Assembly: GCA_900549375.1 (NCBI GenBank)
Contig: URNY01000048.1
Span: forward strand, 1-16,047
Origin: an uncultured Bacteroidales bacterium
GTDB lineage: Bacteria; Bacteroidota; Bacteroidia; Bacteroidales; Muribaculaceae
DNA length: 16,047 bases
Direction: 5' to 3'
Positions within the stretch are counted from its first letter, which is position 1; every line of letters starts with the position of its first letter. The notes below the pieces were generated by a model. It made no database searches. It had not been told where the DNA came from and saw only the letters and a program-made list of their open reading frames with translations. Position numbers and translations under genes: made by a program. Below, piece after piece: positions 1 through 8,005 of this stretch.

Positions 1-1
1 A

Positions 2-2473
2 GTCTACAACATCTGTCAGGTCCCGACAACGCGCCAATCCACGCTCGACTCATGCCTTTTGATTCTGCGCGATTGGAGTTGCGGGCTCACGCTCGACCCC
101 AAGGAGATCGACAAGGAGCGGGGCGTGGTGAAGGGTGAATGGCGCCAGCGCAACGGCAATGCCATGACGCGCCTGCTTGAGAAATCCCTTCCCGCGGTCT
201 ATGCAGGCTCCCGCTATGGCGAACGTATGCCGATCGGGAAGATGGAGGTGGTGGAAAACTTTTCTCCCCGGGTGCTCCGCGATTTCTACGAGAAATGGCA
301 ATCGCCCGAAAACCAGGCTATCGTGATTGTAGGCGATTTCAACCCGAAGGAGATGGAGACAATGCTCCGCAGCCGTTTTGCATCCATCAAGCCCGGAAGG
401 AAGGCCATGAAAACACCTGTCTATACCGTGCCCGACAACGAACGGATAATAGCGAGCGTGGCTTCCGACCCTGAATTGCAAACCGCCTCAATACAGCTCT
501 TCATAAAGCATCCCGACCTTGAAGACACCGACAAAACCACCATTGATCTTCTGCGTGAGCGATATATTATGGAAATCGCCGCCGCCATGCTGGCAGAACG
601 TTTCGACGAGGCGGAACGCGCCGAGGGCGCTCCGCTGACGAACACCGGTACGGGCGATGTAAAATTCCTGCTTTCCCGCAATCCGAGGGCCTGGACAGTG
701 CGTGCCACTGCTCGCCCCGGCCGGGAGAGGGAATGCGTGCGGGCGATAGCCTCCGAAGTGAAACGCGCGGCCGATAAAGGATTCCTCGAAACAGAGTTCA
801 ACCGCGCAAAGATCGATTACCGTTCGGCGCTCGATTCGCGCTATATGAACCGCGCCACCATCGACAATACGGATTTTGCGCGGCGCTACGTAAAACATTT
901 TATCGACGGAGGCTCTATACCTTCGGAAGAGGCTTATTATAAGATGATGAAAGGTGTGATGGCAACGGTAAAGCTCGTTGAAGTCAACCGTCGGTTTGCT
1001 GAAATAGCGGGAGATGGCGAGAAAAACATCGTGCTGATGACTTATCTCCCCGCCGATGCATCTAAACTCACAGCCGAAGATATCGCCGCAGCATGGCGCT
1101 CGGTTGATGCCTCCTCATTGCCTGAATACACCGATACTTTCTTTGGCCAGCCGATTCTCGCTGTGGAGCCGGAAGCCGGAAAAGTGGTGAAAGAGCAGAA
1201 ACTCGACCAATTCGGCGCAAAAATATGGACTCTCTCCAACGGCGCGAAAGTCTATCTGCGCCACAACGCCGAAAAGCCCGACAATATCCTCATTCAGGCA
1301 TATAGCCCCGGCGGCGTGTCGCAGTTCTATAATCCTGAAGAGGCGGCCGACTGCCTGCTGATGAACGATGTGCTCGGAGTGTCGGCATTCGGCATGCACA
1401 CGGCAGCGGATCTACGCAAGGTGCTTGCCGGACACAAGGCGGACGTGAAACTTGAGGTTGAAAACATGGAAGACCGCATCGCGGTATCCACCACTCCGGC
1501 CGATCTCGAAAAAGCCCTGCAGACGATGCATCTGAAAGCTACTTCGCTACGCAGCGACCCCGAAACATTCGCCACATTAATCGCCAACCAGCGGATGAAA
1601 CTCGAGAGCCACGCCTCCAACCCGACTTTCGAGATGGGAGATTCAATCCATGCCAATGTCTATGCCCACCATCCTCTGGGCTTGAAGCTTAAAACAGAAG
1701 ATCTGGATAAGATAGATCTCGACCGCCTGATTCACAACGCTAAAGGACGATTCTCCAATTTCTCCGACTTCTCTTTCTTCGTATCGGGCAATTTCAATGA
1801 AGATTCCCTGCGCCGGTGTGTAGAGAAATATATAGCCTCTCTTCCGGGCGACGGAACCATAGAGCGGCCTCGCGACATTGGTTACCGTTATGCACGCGGC
1901 AACACAAAGAGTGTCTACGAGCGCACCATGGAGACACCGGCATCCATCACTTATTCCCTCTATACAGGGGCGGCGGATTATGATCTTCCGACGCTTGTTA
2001 AAGCTCATGCCTTAGGCAACATTCTGTCGGCAAAACTTCGCGAGGATATCCGCGAGGAGAAAGGCTGGACCTACGGCGTGCGCACTCACATCGGCCTCAA
2101 CGCCGGGATGAACGGCGACGACGCTCCGCAGTTTCTTATGCCAGTCTATATCCGGGTGGAACCGGGCAAGGAGGATGATTGCCTCGCTATTGTGGAACAG
2201 ACCGTCGACAGGCTTAAAGAGCCGGGCTTCATCACCGCGGCCGAAGTGGAGAAAGAGAAAGGATTTGCGATGAAGAATATCGATGAGAGGGATTCCGACA
2301 ATGGATATTGGAACTCCGTGCTCCATGCATATGACCGATTCGGGGAGGATATGCATTCGGATTATGAGGCCGAAGTGAAGGCCTTGTCGCCTGACTCGCT
2401 CGCTGAATTCGCTGGCAAACTTTTTGCCAAACCAAATATCACGCGGCTTGTCATGAAACCGGCCGGAAAATAA
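2..2473 (+). CDS. M16 family zinc metallopeptidase (pitrilysin/insulinase type), 5'-truncated by window edge
   Basis: The reading frame is open from base 2 to a TAA at 2471-2473, giving about 823 visible residues. A TTG at 59 is in frame but is not the true start, because the coding signal continues upstream of it. Family proteins of this layout are usually around 930 residues, so roughly 100-120 residues are missing, including the HxxEH zinc motif. What remains starts in the helix carrying the third zinc ligand (LDPKEIDKERGVVKGEW, about 92-142). Two M16 repeats follow in the first half. A second half begins near 1210 (FGAKIWTLSNGAKVYL) and has no HxxEH, as expected for the inactive half. The late REEKGWTYG stretch (about 2051-2077) is the Arg/Tyr substrate-binding motif of M16 C-terminal domains. 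Such proteases degrade peptides, often in the periplasm of Bacteroidota; any signal peptide would lie outside the window. Its 3' end overlaps the convergent neighbour by 23 bases. Confidence 0.93.
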   Translation, partial: VYNICQVPTTRQSTLDSCLLILRDWSCGLTLDPKEIDKERGVVKGEWRQRNGNAMTRLLEKSLPAVYAGSRYGERMPIGKMEVVENFSPRVLRDFYEKWQSPENQAIVIVGDFNPKEMETMLRSRFASIKPGRKAMKTPVYTVPDNERIIASVASDPELQTASIQLFIKHPDLEDTDKTTIDLLRERYIMEIAAAMLAERFDEAERAEGAPLTNTGTGDVKFLLSRNPRAWTVRATARPGRERECVRAIASEVKRAADKGFLETEFNRAKIDYRSALDSRYMNRATIDNTDFARRYVKHFIDGGSIPSEEAYYKMMKGVMATVKLVEVNRRFAEIAGDGEKNIVLMTYLPADASKLTAEDIAAAWRSVDASSLPEYTDTFFGQPILAVEPEAGKVVKEQKLDQFGAKIWTLSNGAKVYLRHNAEKPDNILIQAYSPGGVSQFYNPEEAADCLLMNDVLGVSAFGMHTAADLRKVLAGHKADVKLEVENMEDRIAVSTTPADLEKALQTMHLKATSLRSDPETFATLIANQRMKLESHASNPTFEMGDSIHANVYAHHPLGLKLKTEDLDKIDLDRLIHNAKGRFSNFSDFSFFVSGNFNEDSLRRCVEKYIASLPGDGTIERPRDIGYRYARGNTKSVYERTMETPASITYSLYTGAADYDLPTLVKAHALGNILSAKLREDIREEKGWTYGVRTHIGLNAGMNGDDAPQFLMPVYIRVEPGKEDDCLAIVEQTVDRLKEPGFITAAEVEKEKGFAMKNIDERDSDNGYWNSVLHAYDRFGEDMHSDYEAEVKALSPDSLAEFAGKLFAKPNITRLVMKPAGK

Positions 2474-3479
2474 AGAGTCGGGAAGGTTCGAATCTGGGCA
2501 GCGCCATGAGTTGTACGTCGGCTTTGCGGTCGCGTATTATCTCACAGGCGTTGCCCACTGATTTTCCGGCGCTCGCCAGAGCGTCGCGCACAGCTCGGAT
2601 GGCTTTCGCCGGCGTGTTGTTGTCCTGCGACAGATGACAGAGGAAAACATATTGAAGACCGGGGTTCACTATCTCGCGCAGGAATGCGCCGGTGTCGCGG
2701 TTGTCCATATGTCCGTTTTCGGTCTGGATGCGCGCCTTGAGATATTCCGGATAGCGCCCGTTTCGGAGCATGTCGAGGTCATAGTTGGCCTCTATCACAA
2801 GATAGTTGGCAAGACTCATGTAATGACGCGCACGTTCGGTGACGGCCCCGAGGTCGGTAGCGAGAACAAACCTCCGCGAGTCGAACTCGATGGAGAATCC
2901 CATATTGTCGGTTCCGTCATGGGGAACTTCAAAAGCCGTAATCTCAAAATCGAGAATCCTGAAGGGTATTTCTTTGAAGATAGGAGTATGATATTCCTTG
3001 ATGCGCTTCGAGATACTGTGGCGACGCAGGATGCCGTTGAGTACGCGGTTCGTGCAGAAAATACGCATATGCTTGTTGTTGCGCACCATATTATAGGCAT
3101 AGCGGACATGGTCGGAATGGTCGTGGGTGATGAGAAGTGCCTTGACGGATTTCATCGAAATGCCTTTTGCAAGAAGCATTCTCTCCACATCCTCTGTCTT
3201 CACGCCTGCATCGATGATGATTCCGCCGGCAGAAGAACCGACATAACAGCAATTGCCGCTTGATCCGGACCCGAGCGAGATATAATGCAGATTGCGTTCC
3301 GAGCGTCGGTCGACGTTGCGGTCGGCTTCGGCGATACCGAGATCGGTGTCTTGATCTTTACCGGAATCTGCATAGTGCCGCTGACCGGGGAACCACGGAC
3401 GCTCCGTGCTCCGGGAGTCTTCCCATTCCTCGAATGGCAATGAAGGATGGTCGGTGAATCTTATCCGTTTAGCGCACAT
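2451..3479 (-). CDS. WalJ/YycJ-type metallo-beta-lactamase-fold hydrolase
   Basis: The encoded protein is 342 residues from the ATG at 3479. From residue 64 it reads LHYISLGSGSSGN, the usual opening of the WalJ/YycJ-like MBL family. Metal ligands are all visible: HDHSDH at 119-124, H187 (VPHDGTDN), D209 (ATDLG) and H282 (LCHLSQDN), so it should be an active dinuclear metallohydrolase. Relatives are proposed exonuclease or phosphodiesterase-type enzymes; the substrate is not known for this one. The first 63 residues are a polar, probably disordered extension that ordinary relatives of about 265 residues lack. An in-frame ATG at 3509 would add ten residues. I prefer 3479 because AAAGGAGGAGG lies five bases before it and the overlap with the upstream methyltransferase is then only 11 bases. 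The gene is probably co-transcribed and translationally coupled with that methyltransferase. Confidence 0.9.
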   Translation of the reverse strand: MCAKRIRFTDHPSLPFEEWEDSRSTERPWFPGQRHYADSGKDQDTDLGIAEADRNVDRRSERNLHYISLGSGSSGNCCYVGSSAGGIIIDAGVKTEDVERMLLAKGISMKSVKALLITHDHSDHVRYAYNMVRNNKHMRIFCTNRVLNGILRRHSISKRIKEYHTPIFKEIPFRILDFEITAFEVPHDGTDNMGFSIEFDSRRFVLATDLGAVTERARHYMSLANYLVIEANYDLDMLRNGRYPEYLKARIQTENGHMDNRDTGAFLREIVNPGLQYVFLCHLSQDNNTPAKAIRAVRDALASAGKSVGNACEIIRDRKADVQLMALPRFEPSRLFIFRPVS

Positions 3480-4230
3480 GGCGACCTCCTCCTTTACCTT
3501 TCTGTTCATGCACGGAATCGCCTCTGAAAATCAGGAATACGGCCGGACGTTTGTCGTAGTTCTCCTTTACATCGCGCCATTTCGGAGCAACCATCGTGCG
3601 GATGCTTTCGTGCTCCGGATTCGTGACGTCGCAGGCCACGCATAATCTCGTGTCCGGCAAAAGATGCTCGCTAAGGAATCGGACCATGCCGTTGTTGCGA
3701 TAAGGGGTTTCTATAAATATTTCCGTGCGATTGCGTCGCTGCGATTCGTTTTCGAGCTCGCGGAGGGCTCTTGCCCGCTCTTTCTCATCGATCGGCAGAT
3801 AGCCGTTGAAAGCGAATCCCTGCCCGTTGAAGCCGGAAGCCATGAGCGCCATCAGGATACTTGAGGGGCCCACGAGGGGCACCACTTTCAGCCCTTCGCG
3901 CATGGCGGCCTCGACCGCCAGCGAACCGGGGTCCGCAACCGCCGGACACCCCGCCTCACTCATCACGCCGACGGATTCTCCGCGCCGAAGGGGATCAAGC
4001 CAGCCGGAAACCTCCGTGGGATCCGTATGCCGGTTCAACTCATGGAATGTGATCGAATCTATATCGAAACTTTTGTCCCAACGCTTCAGAAACCGCCGGG
4101 CCGTACGCACATTCTCCACTATCAGATACTTTATATCTTTGACCAATCGAAGATTGCCCGTCGGAATCACATTTTCCAACGGGGCATCGCTGATATTCAC
4201 GGGTATAAGATATAATGCGGCTTCGCTCAT
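3469..4230 (-). CDS. SAM-dependent methyltransferase, tetrapyrrole methylase (RsmI-like) family
   Basis: The protein is 253 residues from the ATG at 4230 (MSEAALYLIPVNI). A TTG at 4257 would add nine Asn/Phe-rich residues but looks like promoter sequence, so I reject it. The family signature is clear: SEAGCPAVADPG at 91-102 corresponds to SDAGTPxxxDPG of RsmI, GPSSILMALMASGF at about 121-134 matches the next conserved loop, and ETPYRNN at 184-190 corresponds to the ESPHR motif. RsmI methylates the 2'-O of C1402 in 16S rRNA. This protein is shorter than true RsmI (about 285 residues), and Bacteroidota often carry this shorter paralogue beside a genuine RsmI, so I do not assign the symbol. The substrate is unknown to me. 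The C terminus (EQKGKGGGRHVR) is basic and glycine-rich and overlaps the next gene. Transcription probably starts from the divergent gap at 4231-4322. Confidence 0.88.
   Translation of the reverse strand: MSEAALYLIPVNISDAPLENVIPTGNLRLVKDIKYLIVENVRTARRFLKRWDKSFDIDSITFHELNRHTDPTEVSGWLDPLRRGESVGVMSEAGCPAVADPGSLAVEAAMREGLKVVPLVGPSSILMALMASGFNGQGFAFNGYLPIDEKERARALRELENESQRRNRTEIFIETPYRNNGMVRFLSEHLLPDTRLCVACDVTNPEHESIRTMVAPKWRDVKENYDKRPAVFLIFRGDSVHEQKGKGGGRHVR
3485..3495 (-). promoter_or_regulatory. Shine-Dalgarno-like ribosome binding site
   Basis: On the minus strand AAAGGAGGAGG ends five bases before the ATG at 3479. It lies inside the last codons of the upstream methyltransferase, where it encodes Lys-Gly-Gly-Gly. 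No other gene in this window has such a sequence, so it decides the start in favour of 3479 over 3509. It could also be a by-product of the glycine-rich C terminus. Confidence 0.55.
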
Positions 4231-4235
4231 GTTCA

Positions 4236-4243
4236 CAAAATTA
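4236..4243 (-). promoter_or_regulatory. Bacteroidota -7 element (TAATTTTG), minus strand
   Basis: The sequence matches TAnnTTTG on the minus strand and ends five bases before the ATG at 4230. If it is a promoter, the transcript would begin at or next to the start codon, giving a leaderless mRNA. I see no good -33 TTG at the usual distance, only a TTTC. Confidence is limited accordingly. Confidence 0.4.
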
Positions 4244-4297
4244 ATAAAATTACTCAAGTTTATGAAATACCATCATCTTCATCTCCCCAATTTTTGT

Positions 4298-4305
4298 TAA
4301 TTTTG
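4298..4305 (+). promoter_or_regulatory. Bacteroidota -7 element (TAATTTTG), plus strand
   Basis: This is a full match to the TAnnTTTG consensus, 17 bases before the ATG at 4323, so the leader would be only about 10-13 bases. It would drive the RsmF-like gene and the tightly spaced genes behind it. A -33 TTTG is not evident. With flanking bases it forms a perfect 10-base inverted repeat with the minus-strand element at 4235-4244. Confidence 0.5.
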
Positions 4306-4322
4306 TTAGAAACTACTCAGAA

Positions 4323-5540
4323 ATGACCTTCCCCGAGGAATTCAGACAACAGATGGAAAACCTCCTCGGCGCCGAAGCCGGGGAATTCTTTGCAGCCATG
4401 CAGAGACCGCCGGAGATTTCAATAAAAATGAATGTCCGCAAATCGAGGAACGCCGCAGACGCCGGATACGGCGACCTCGAGCGCGTGGGCTGGTGTGCCA
4501 ACGGCTACTATCTTCCCGAGAGGCCTCGCTTCACACTCAATCCCTTGCTCCATGAGACCCTGGCGGAAAAGATCGTGCCGATGGCTCTTGACACCGGCTC
4601 GCCGCTACGCGTGCTCGACATGTGCGCAGCCCCCGGCGGGAAGACAACCTCTCTGATCAATGCTCTGCCCGACGGTTCGCTTGTAGTGGCAAATGAGTTC
4701 GTGGCCTCACGCGCGGCCGTTTTGCGCGAGAATCTGATAAAATGGGGCTATCCGGATATTGTAGTCACCAATTCTCCGACATCGGCGTTCGCATCCCTGC
4801 CGGAAAGTTTCGACATTGTAGCTGTCGACGCCCCATGTTCCGGCGAGGGAATGATGCGCAAGGAGGAGGTGGCCCTTACCCAATGGAATAAGGGGCTTAT
4901 CCGCCAATGCGCCTCCCTGCAGCGCGCCATCCTGACCGATGCCTTCCGCACCCTCAAGCCGGGAGGTTTCCTGATATACTCCACATGCACATTCAACCGC
5001 GAGGAAAACGAGGAGAATGTCCGCTTCCTTGTCGAGGAGTTGGGGCTTACGCCTTTCGATCCGGAACTGCCGGAGGAGTTCGGCATCGCAAAGGGTTTCG
5101 ACACCACCTATCCTGTGCTCCGCTTCATGCCTCACGTGACACGCGGCGAGGGTCTATTCGCGGCCGTACTCCGCAAAGAGGGGGATTTTGCTCCGGCACC
5201 GCGCATGCGCCCCGAAATCTTCATGCGCAAACTCCAATCGGCCCCTAAACCTATCTGCATCGGCATCCCCGCCACTGTTGCCAAAGGTAAGGAGGAGATA
5301 CCCGCTTCGGAATCGGTGCTTTCTATGGCTTTTAAGTCCGACAGCCAGCCTGCTGCGGATGTCGACGAACCCACGGCACTCGCCTATCTGCGCCATGAGG
5401 CGATAACACTTCCGGCAAACACTCCGCGGGGCTTTGTCGTTGTCAGATATAAAGGCCATCCTCTCGGGCTGGTCAAGAATATCGGTAGCCGTGCCAACAA
5501 TCTCTATCCCAAGGCATGGCGCATAAGGATAAAGGAATAA
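4323..5540 (+). CDS. RsmF/RsmB-like rRNA cytosine-C5 methyltransferase (NOL1/NOP2/Sun family)
   Basis: The product is 405 residues. It contains the SAM-binding motif CAAPGGKT (101-108), motif IV DAPCSGEG with C172, and motif VI YSTCTF with C222, the two cysteines used for release and nucleophilic attack in this family. The C-terminal 50 residues (GFVVVRYKGHPLGLVKNIG onward) match the RsmF RNA-binding PUA-like tail. It should transfer a methyl group from SAM to C5 of a cytosine in rRNA. Relatives in Bacteroidota are nearer 460-490 residues. The segment that normally reads like GxYYVQEASSM between the RFTLNPLLH stretch (residue 77) and the first SAM motif is absent, and the linker before the C-terminal domain is also short. 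Both cuts are in frame. The ATG follows a promoter-like element. The copper ATPase gene starts 12 bases after the stop, so the two are probably in one operon. Confidence 0.92.
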   Translation: MTFPEEFRQQMENLLGAEAGEFFAAMQRPPEISIKMNVRKSRNAADAGYGDLERVGWCANGYYLPERPRFTLNPLLHETLAEKIVPMALDTGSPLRVLDMCAAPGGKTTSLINALPDGSLVVANEFVASRAAVLRENLIKWGYPDIVVTNSPTSAFASLPESFDIVAVDAPCSGEGMMRKEEVALTQWNKGLIRQCASLQRAILTDAFRTLKPGGFLIYSTCTFNREENEENVRFLVEELGLTPFDPELPEEFGIAKGFDTTYPVLRFMPHVTRGEGLFAAVLRKEGDFAPAPRMRPEIFMRKLQSAPKPICIGIPATVAKGKEEIPASESVLSMAFKSDSQPAADVDEPTALAYLRHEAITLPANTPRGFVVVRYKGHPLGLVKNIGSRANNLYPKAWRIRIKE

Positions 5541-5552
5541 AGAAATAACGGA

Positions 5553-7772
5553 ATGAAGGAAAAGAAACGGCATGAGGTTTTCCCGGTGGCCGGAATGATG
5601 TGCGCCGTTTGCGCCGCCACCGTGCAGAAGACTATCGCGGGTTGTCCCGGTGTAAAAAATGCATCGGTGAACTTCGCCACATCTTCTGCATCGGTCGACT
5701 GGGACTCCTCCGTAACCGATCCGGAAGCGATTGCCGAAACCGTAAAAAAGGCGGGATATGAGATGATTGTGGCTGCGTCGGAAGTCAAGGCGGCCGAAGA
5801 GACAGAACGTCGTGAAAAGGCCACATATGATGATACCAAACGCAAGGTAGCGATAGCGTGGTTGCTCACAATCCCTATGATGGTCCTATGCATGTCGGGC
5901 GTTCACTTTTTTGCCGACGCCTGGATTTATATGGCAATGACTCTCATAGTGATGCTCTATTGCGGCTCGGGGTTCTACAAGCGTGGATTCCGCGCGATAC
6001 TGGCAGGCGCTCCGAACATGGACAGTCTTGTGGCTATTTCCACAATAGCGAGCTTTATCTTCAGCGTTTTCAACACTGTGCGTCCCGACATTCTGACGTC
6101 CAAATCCATCAATGCCGACCTCTATTACGAAGGAGCGGCGATGATCATTGCGTTCGTACTCACGGGGAAACTCATGGAGATGCGAAGCCGCCATTCTACC
6201 GGACTGGCACTCAAGGCGCTGATGGACCTGCAACCGGATGAAGCCACGCTTCAGCTTCCCGACGGGAGCATGAGGCGCGTGCCGATGGCGGAGATCCAAC
6301 AGGGCGACATACTTCTTGTGCGGCAGGGAGAAAAGATCCCTGTCGACGGCAAGGTGCTGACCGGTTCGGCGGTGGCCGACGAAAGCATGCTGACAGGAGA
6401 ACCAGTCGGCGTGGAGAAGAATCCGGGCGATAAAGTGTCCGCAGGCACGGTCTGCACCGCCGGAACAATTACCGTCACGGCTCTTGAAGTGGGCGAAACC
6501 ACGGGGCTTTCCCGCATAATACGTGCCGTGCGCGAGGCTCAGGGTTCGAAGGCCCCTGTTCAGCGGCTTGTCGACAAAGTGGCGGCCGTGTTCGTGCCGG
6601 CGGTGATGGTGATAGCCATCATCACCTTCTGCGTATGGACGGCTCTGGGTAAAGATAACCTGCCGATCGCGCTCGTGTGTTCGGTGTCGGTGCTCGTCAT
6701 AGCATGTCCCTGCGCTCTCGGTCTCGCCACGCCGACGGCGGTGATGGTGGGCGTGGGCCGCGGTGCGCGTCAGGGGATTCTCGTAAAGGATGCCGGAGCG
6801 CTGGAGAGTCTGGCGAAAACCGATACTCTTCTGCTCGACAAGACAGGAACAATCACCGAAGGGAAGCCGGTGGCCGATGAGATGGTGGCCGACACTTCCG
6901 ACGAGGAGATTCTCCGTCATACCCTCGGCGTGATGTTCGGTGCTGAGAACAGAAGCATACACCCGCTTGCCGGAGCCGTGACCGACCGGCTTGCAGCCGA
7001 CGGCATCTTCCCCATAGAGCCCGAAAGCTACGACTATATAGCCGGCAAGGGGATATATTGCGAATCAGCAGGTGTCAGATATGAGATCGGTGCCCCGGCC
7101 ACCGACAAGGAGGCCGGCACTGACTATCGCAGGACCGTGGATGAATGGCTGGCGCAGGGCGCCGGAGTAGTGGAGGTTAGACGCGACGGGAAACCGGTTG
7201 CGGCCTTCAGCGTGCACGACAAATTGCGGCCCGACGCGCCCCATTCCATTAAGGAATTGCAGAAATTAGGCATCCACGTGGAGCTGCTCACGGGCGACAG
7301 ACAGTCTACCGCTGATTATGTCGGCAGAGAAGCCGGCATAGAGGATATCCGCGCCGCTATGATGCCGGGCATGAAACAGGAACGTGTAGAGGAGTTGCGT
7401 AAAGAGGGACACATTGTTGCCATGGCCGGCGACGGCATCAACGATTCGCAGGCGCTTGCCGCCGCGGATGTCTCGATAGCTATGGGATCCGGATCGGACA
7501 TAGCGATAGAAGTGGCGCGCCTCACCATAGTAGGCGGCAAGCTGTCGTCGCTTCCGAAAGCCGTCAGACTCTCCAAAGCCACATTCAGGATTATACGTGA
7601 AAACCTTTTTTGGGCGTTCATATATAATGTGGCGGGTATTCCGATAGCCGCGGGAGCCCTTTACTCCGCGGGAATACTCCTCTCCCCGATGTTCGCATCG
7701 GCCGCCATGGCCCTCTCCTCCCTCTGCGTGGTTACCAACTCACTCCGCATAAACCGTATAAAACTCAAATAA
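5553..7772 (+). CDS. copA: Cu(I)-exporting P1B-type ATPase
   Basis: A 739-residue inner-membrane pump with one N-terminal heavy-metal-associated domain (GMMCAVC, metal cysteines C17 and C20). The P-type motifs follow in order: TGEP at 281-284 in the actuator domain, CPC at 385-387 in TM6, phosphorylated D429 in DKTGT, H470-P471 in the nucleotide domain, and GDGIND at 626-631. YN at 691-692 in TM7 and MxxSS at 719-723 in TM8 are the Cu(I)-selective residues of the P1B-1 subgroup, so copper (or silver) is preferred over zinc or cadmium. Length is normal for a one-HMA CopA. ATP hydrolysis moves Cu(I) from the cytosol to the periplasm. An HMA chaperone gene begins eight bases downstream. No CsoR- or CueR-like regulator is nearby, so copper control is not evident from this window. 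Confidence 0.96.
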   Translation: MKEKKRHEVFPVAGMMCAVCAATVQKTIAGCPGVKNASVNFATSSASVDWDSSVTDPEAIAETVKKAGYEMIVAASEVKAAEETERREKATYDDTKRKVAIAWLLTIPMMVLCMSGVHFFADAWIYMAMTLIVMLYCGSGFYKRGFRAILAGAPNMDSLVAISTIASFIFSVFNTVRPDILTSKSINADLYYEGAAMIIAFVLTGKLMEMRSRHSTGLALKALMDLQPDEATLQLPDGSMRRVPMAEIQQGDILLVRQGEKIPVDGKVLTGSAVADESMLTGEPVGVEKNPGDKVSAGTVCTAGTITVTALEVGETTGLSRIIRAVREAQGSKAPVQRLVDKVAAVFVPAVMVIAIITFCVWTALGKDNLPIALVCSVSVLVIACPCALGLATPTAVMVGVGRGARQGILVKDAGALESLAKTDTLLLDKTGTITEGKPVADEMVADTSDEEILRHTLGVMFGAENRSIHPLAGAVTDRLAADGIFPIEPESYDYIAGKGIYCESAGVRYEIGAPATDKEAGTDYRRTVDEWLAQGAGVVEVRRDGKPVAAFSVHDKLRPDAPHSIKELQKLGIHVELLTGDRQSTADYVGREAGIEDIRAAMMPGMKQERVEELRKEGHIVAMAGDGINDSQALAAADVSIAMGSGSDIAIEVARLTIVGGKLSSLPKAVRLSKATFRIIRENLFWAFIYNVAGIPIAAGALYSAGILLSPMFASAAMALSSLCVVTNSLRINRIKLK

Positions 7773-7780
7773 ATAAGAAT

Positions 7781-8005
7781 ATGAGATTCAAGACTAACGC
7801 AAGATGCGGCGGATGCAAGGCCGCGATAATGGAGGCGGTTACGCGCCGTTTCCCGGATATGCAGTGGGATATGGAGGTGGAGAGCGCCGACAAGGTGCTC
7901 GAATGCCACGGTGTGCCCGATGATGCAGCCAAGGCTGCCGAAATCATCAAGACAATCGAGGAAACCGGTTTCAAGGGGAGCCTCCTCCCCGTCGGTTCCA
8001 ATTGA
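7781..8005 (+). CDS. Small HMA-domain protein, probable CopZ-like copper chaperone
   Basis: The 74-residue protein is a single HMA (ferredoxin-like) fold. C9-G-G-C12 near the N terminus is the metal-binding CxxC loop and the C-terminal TGFKGSL matches the last strand. The usual methionine or similar hydrophobic residue before CxxC is replaced by Arg (NARCGGC), and a third cysteine sits at C42 next to H43, so metal preference may differ from classical CopZ. Its position eight bases behind the Cu(I) ATPase suggests that it hands copper to that pump. The TGA stop overlaps the start of the next gene by one base (TGATG), which suggests translational coupling. Confidence 0.85.
   Translation: MRFKTNARCGGCKAAIMEAVTRRFPDMQWDMEVESADKVLECHGVPDDAAKAAEIIKTIEETGFKGSLLPVGSN

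Noticed and set aside
2634..3263. Open frame of 209 codons on the plus strand
   Set aside because: It is antisense to the metallohydrolase, whose metal-binding motifs are intact; the frame shows no recognisable fold or domain.
4231..4257. TTG start adding nine residues to the RsmI-like methyltransferase
   Set aside because: The added codons are AT-rich promoter sequence containing TAATTTTG, and the ATG at 4230 gives the family's usual N terminus.
5886..6962. Open frame of 358 codons on the minus strand inside copA
   Set aside because: The His/Arg-rich translation is a shadow of the complementary strand of a clearly functional P-type ATPase.
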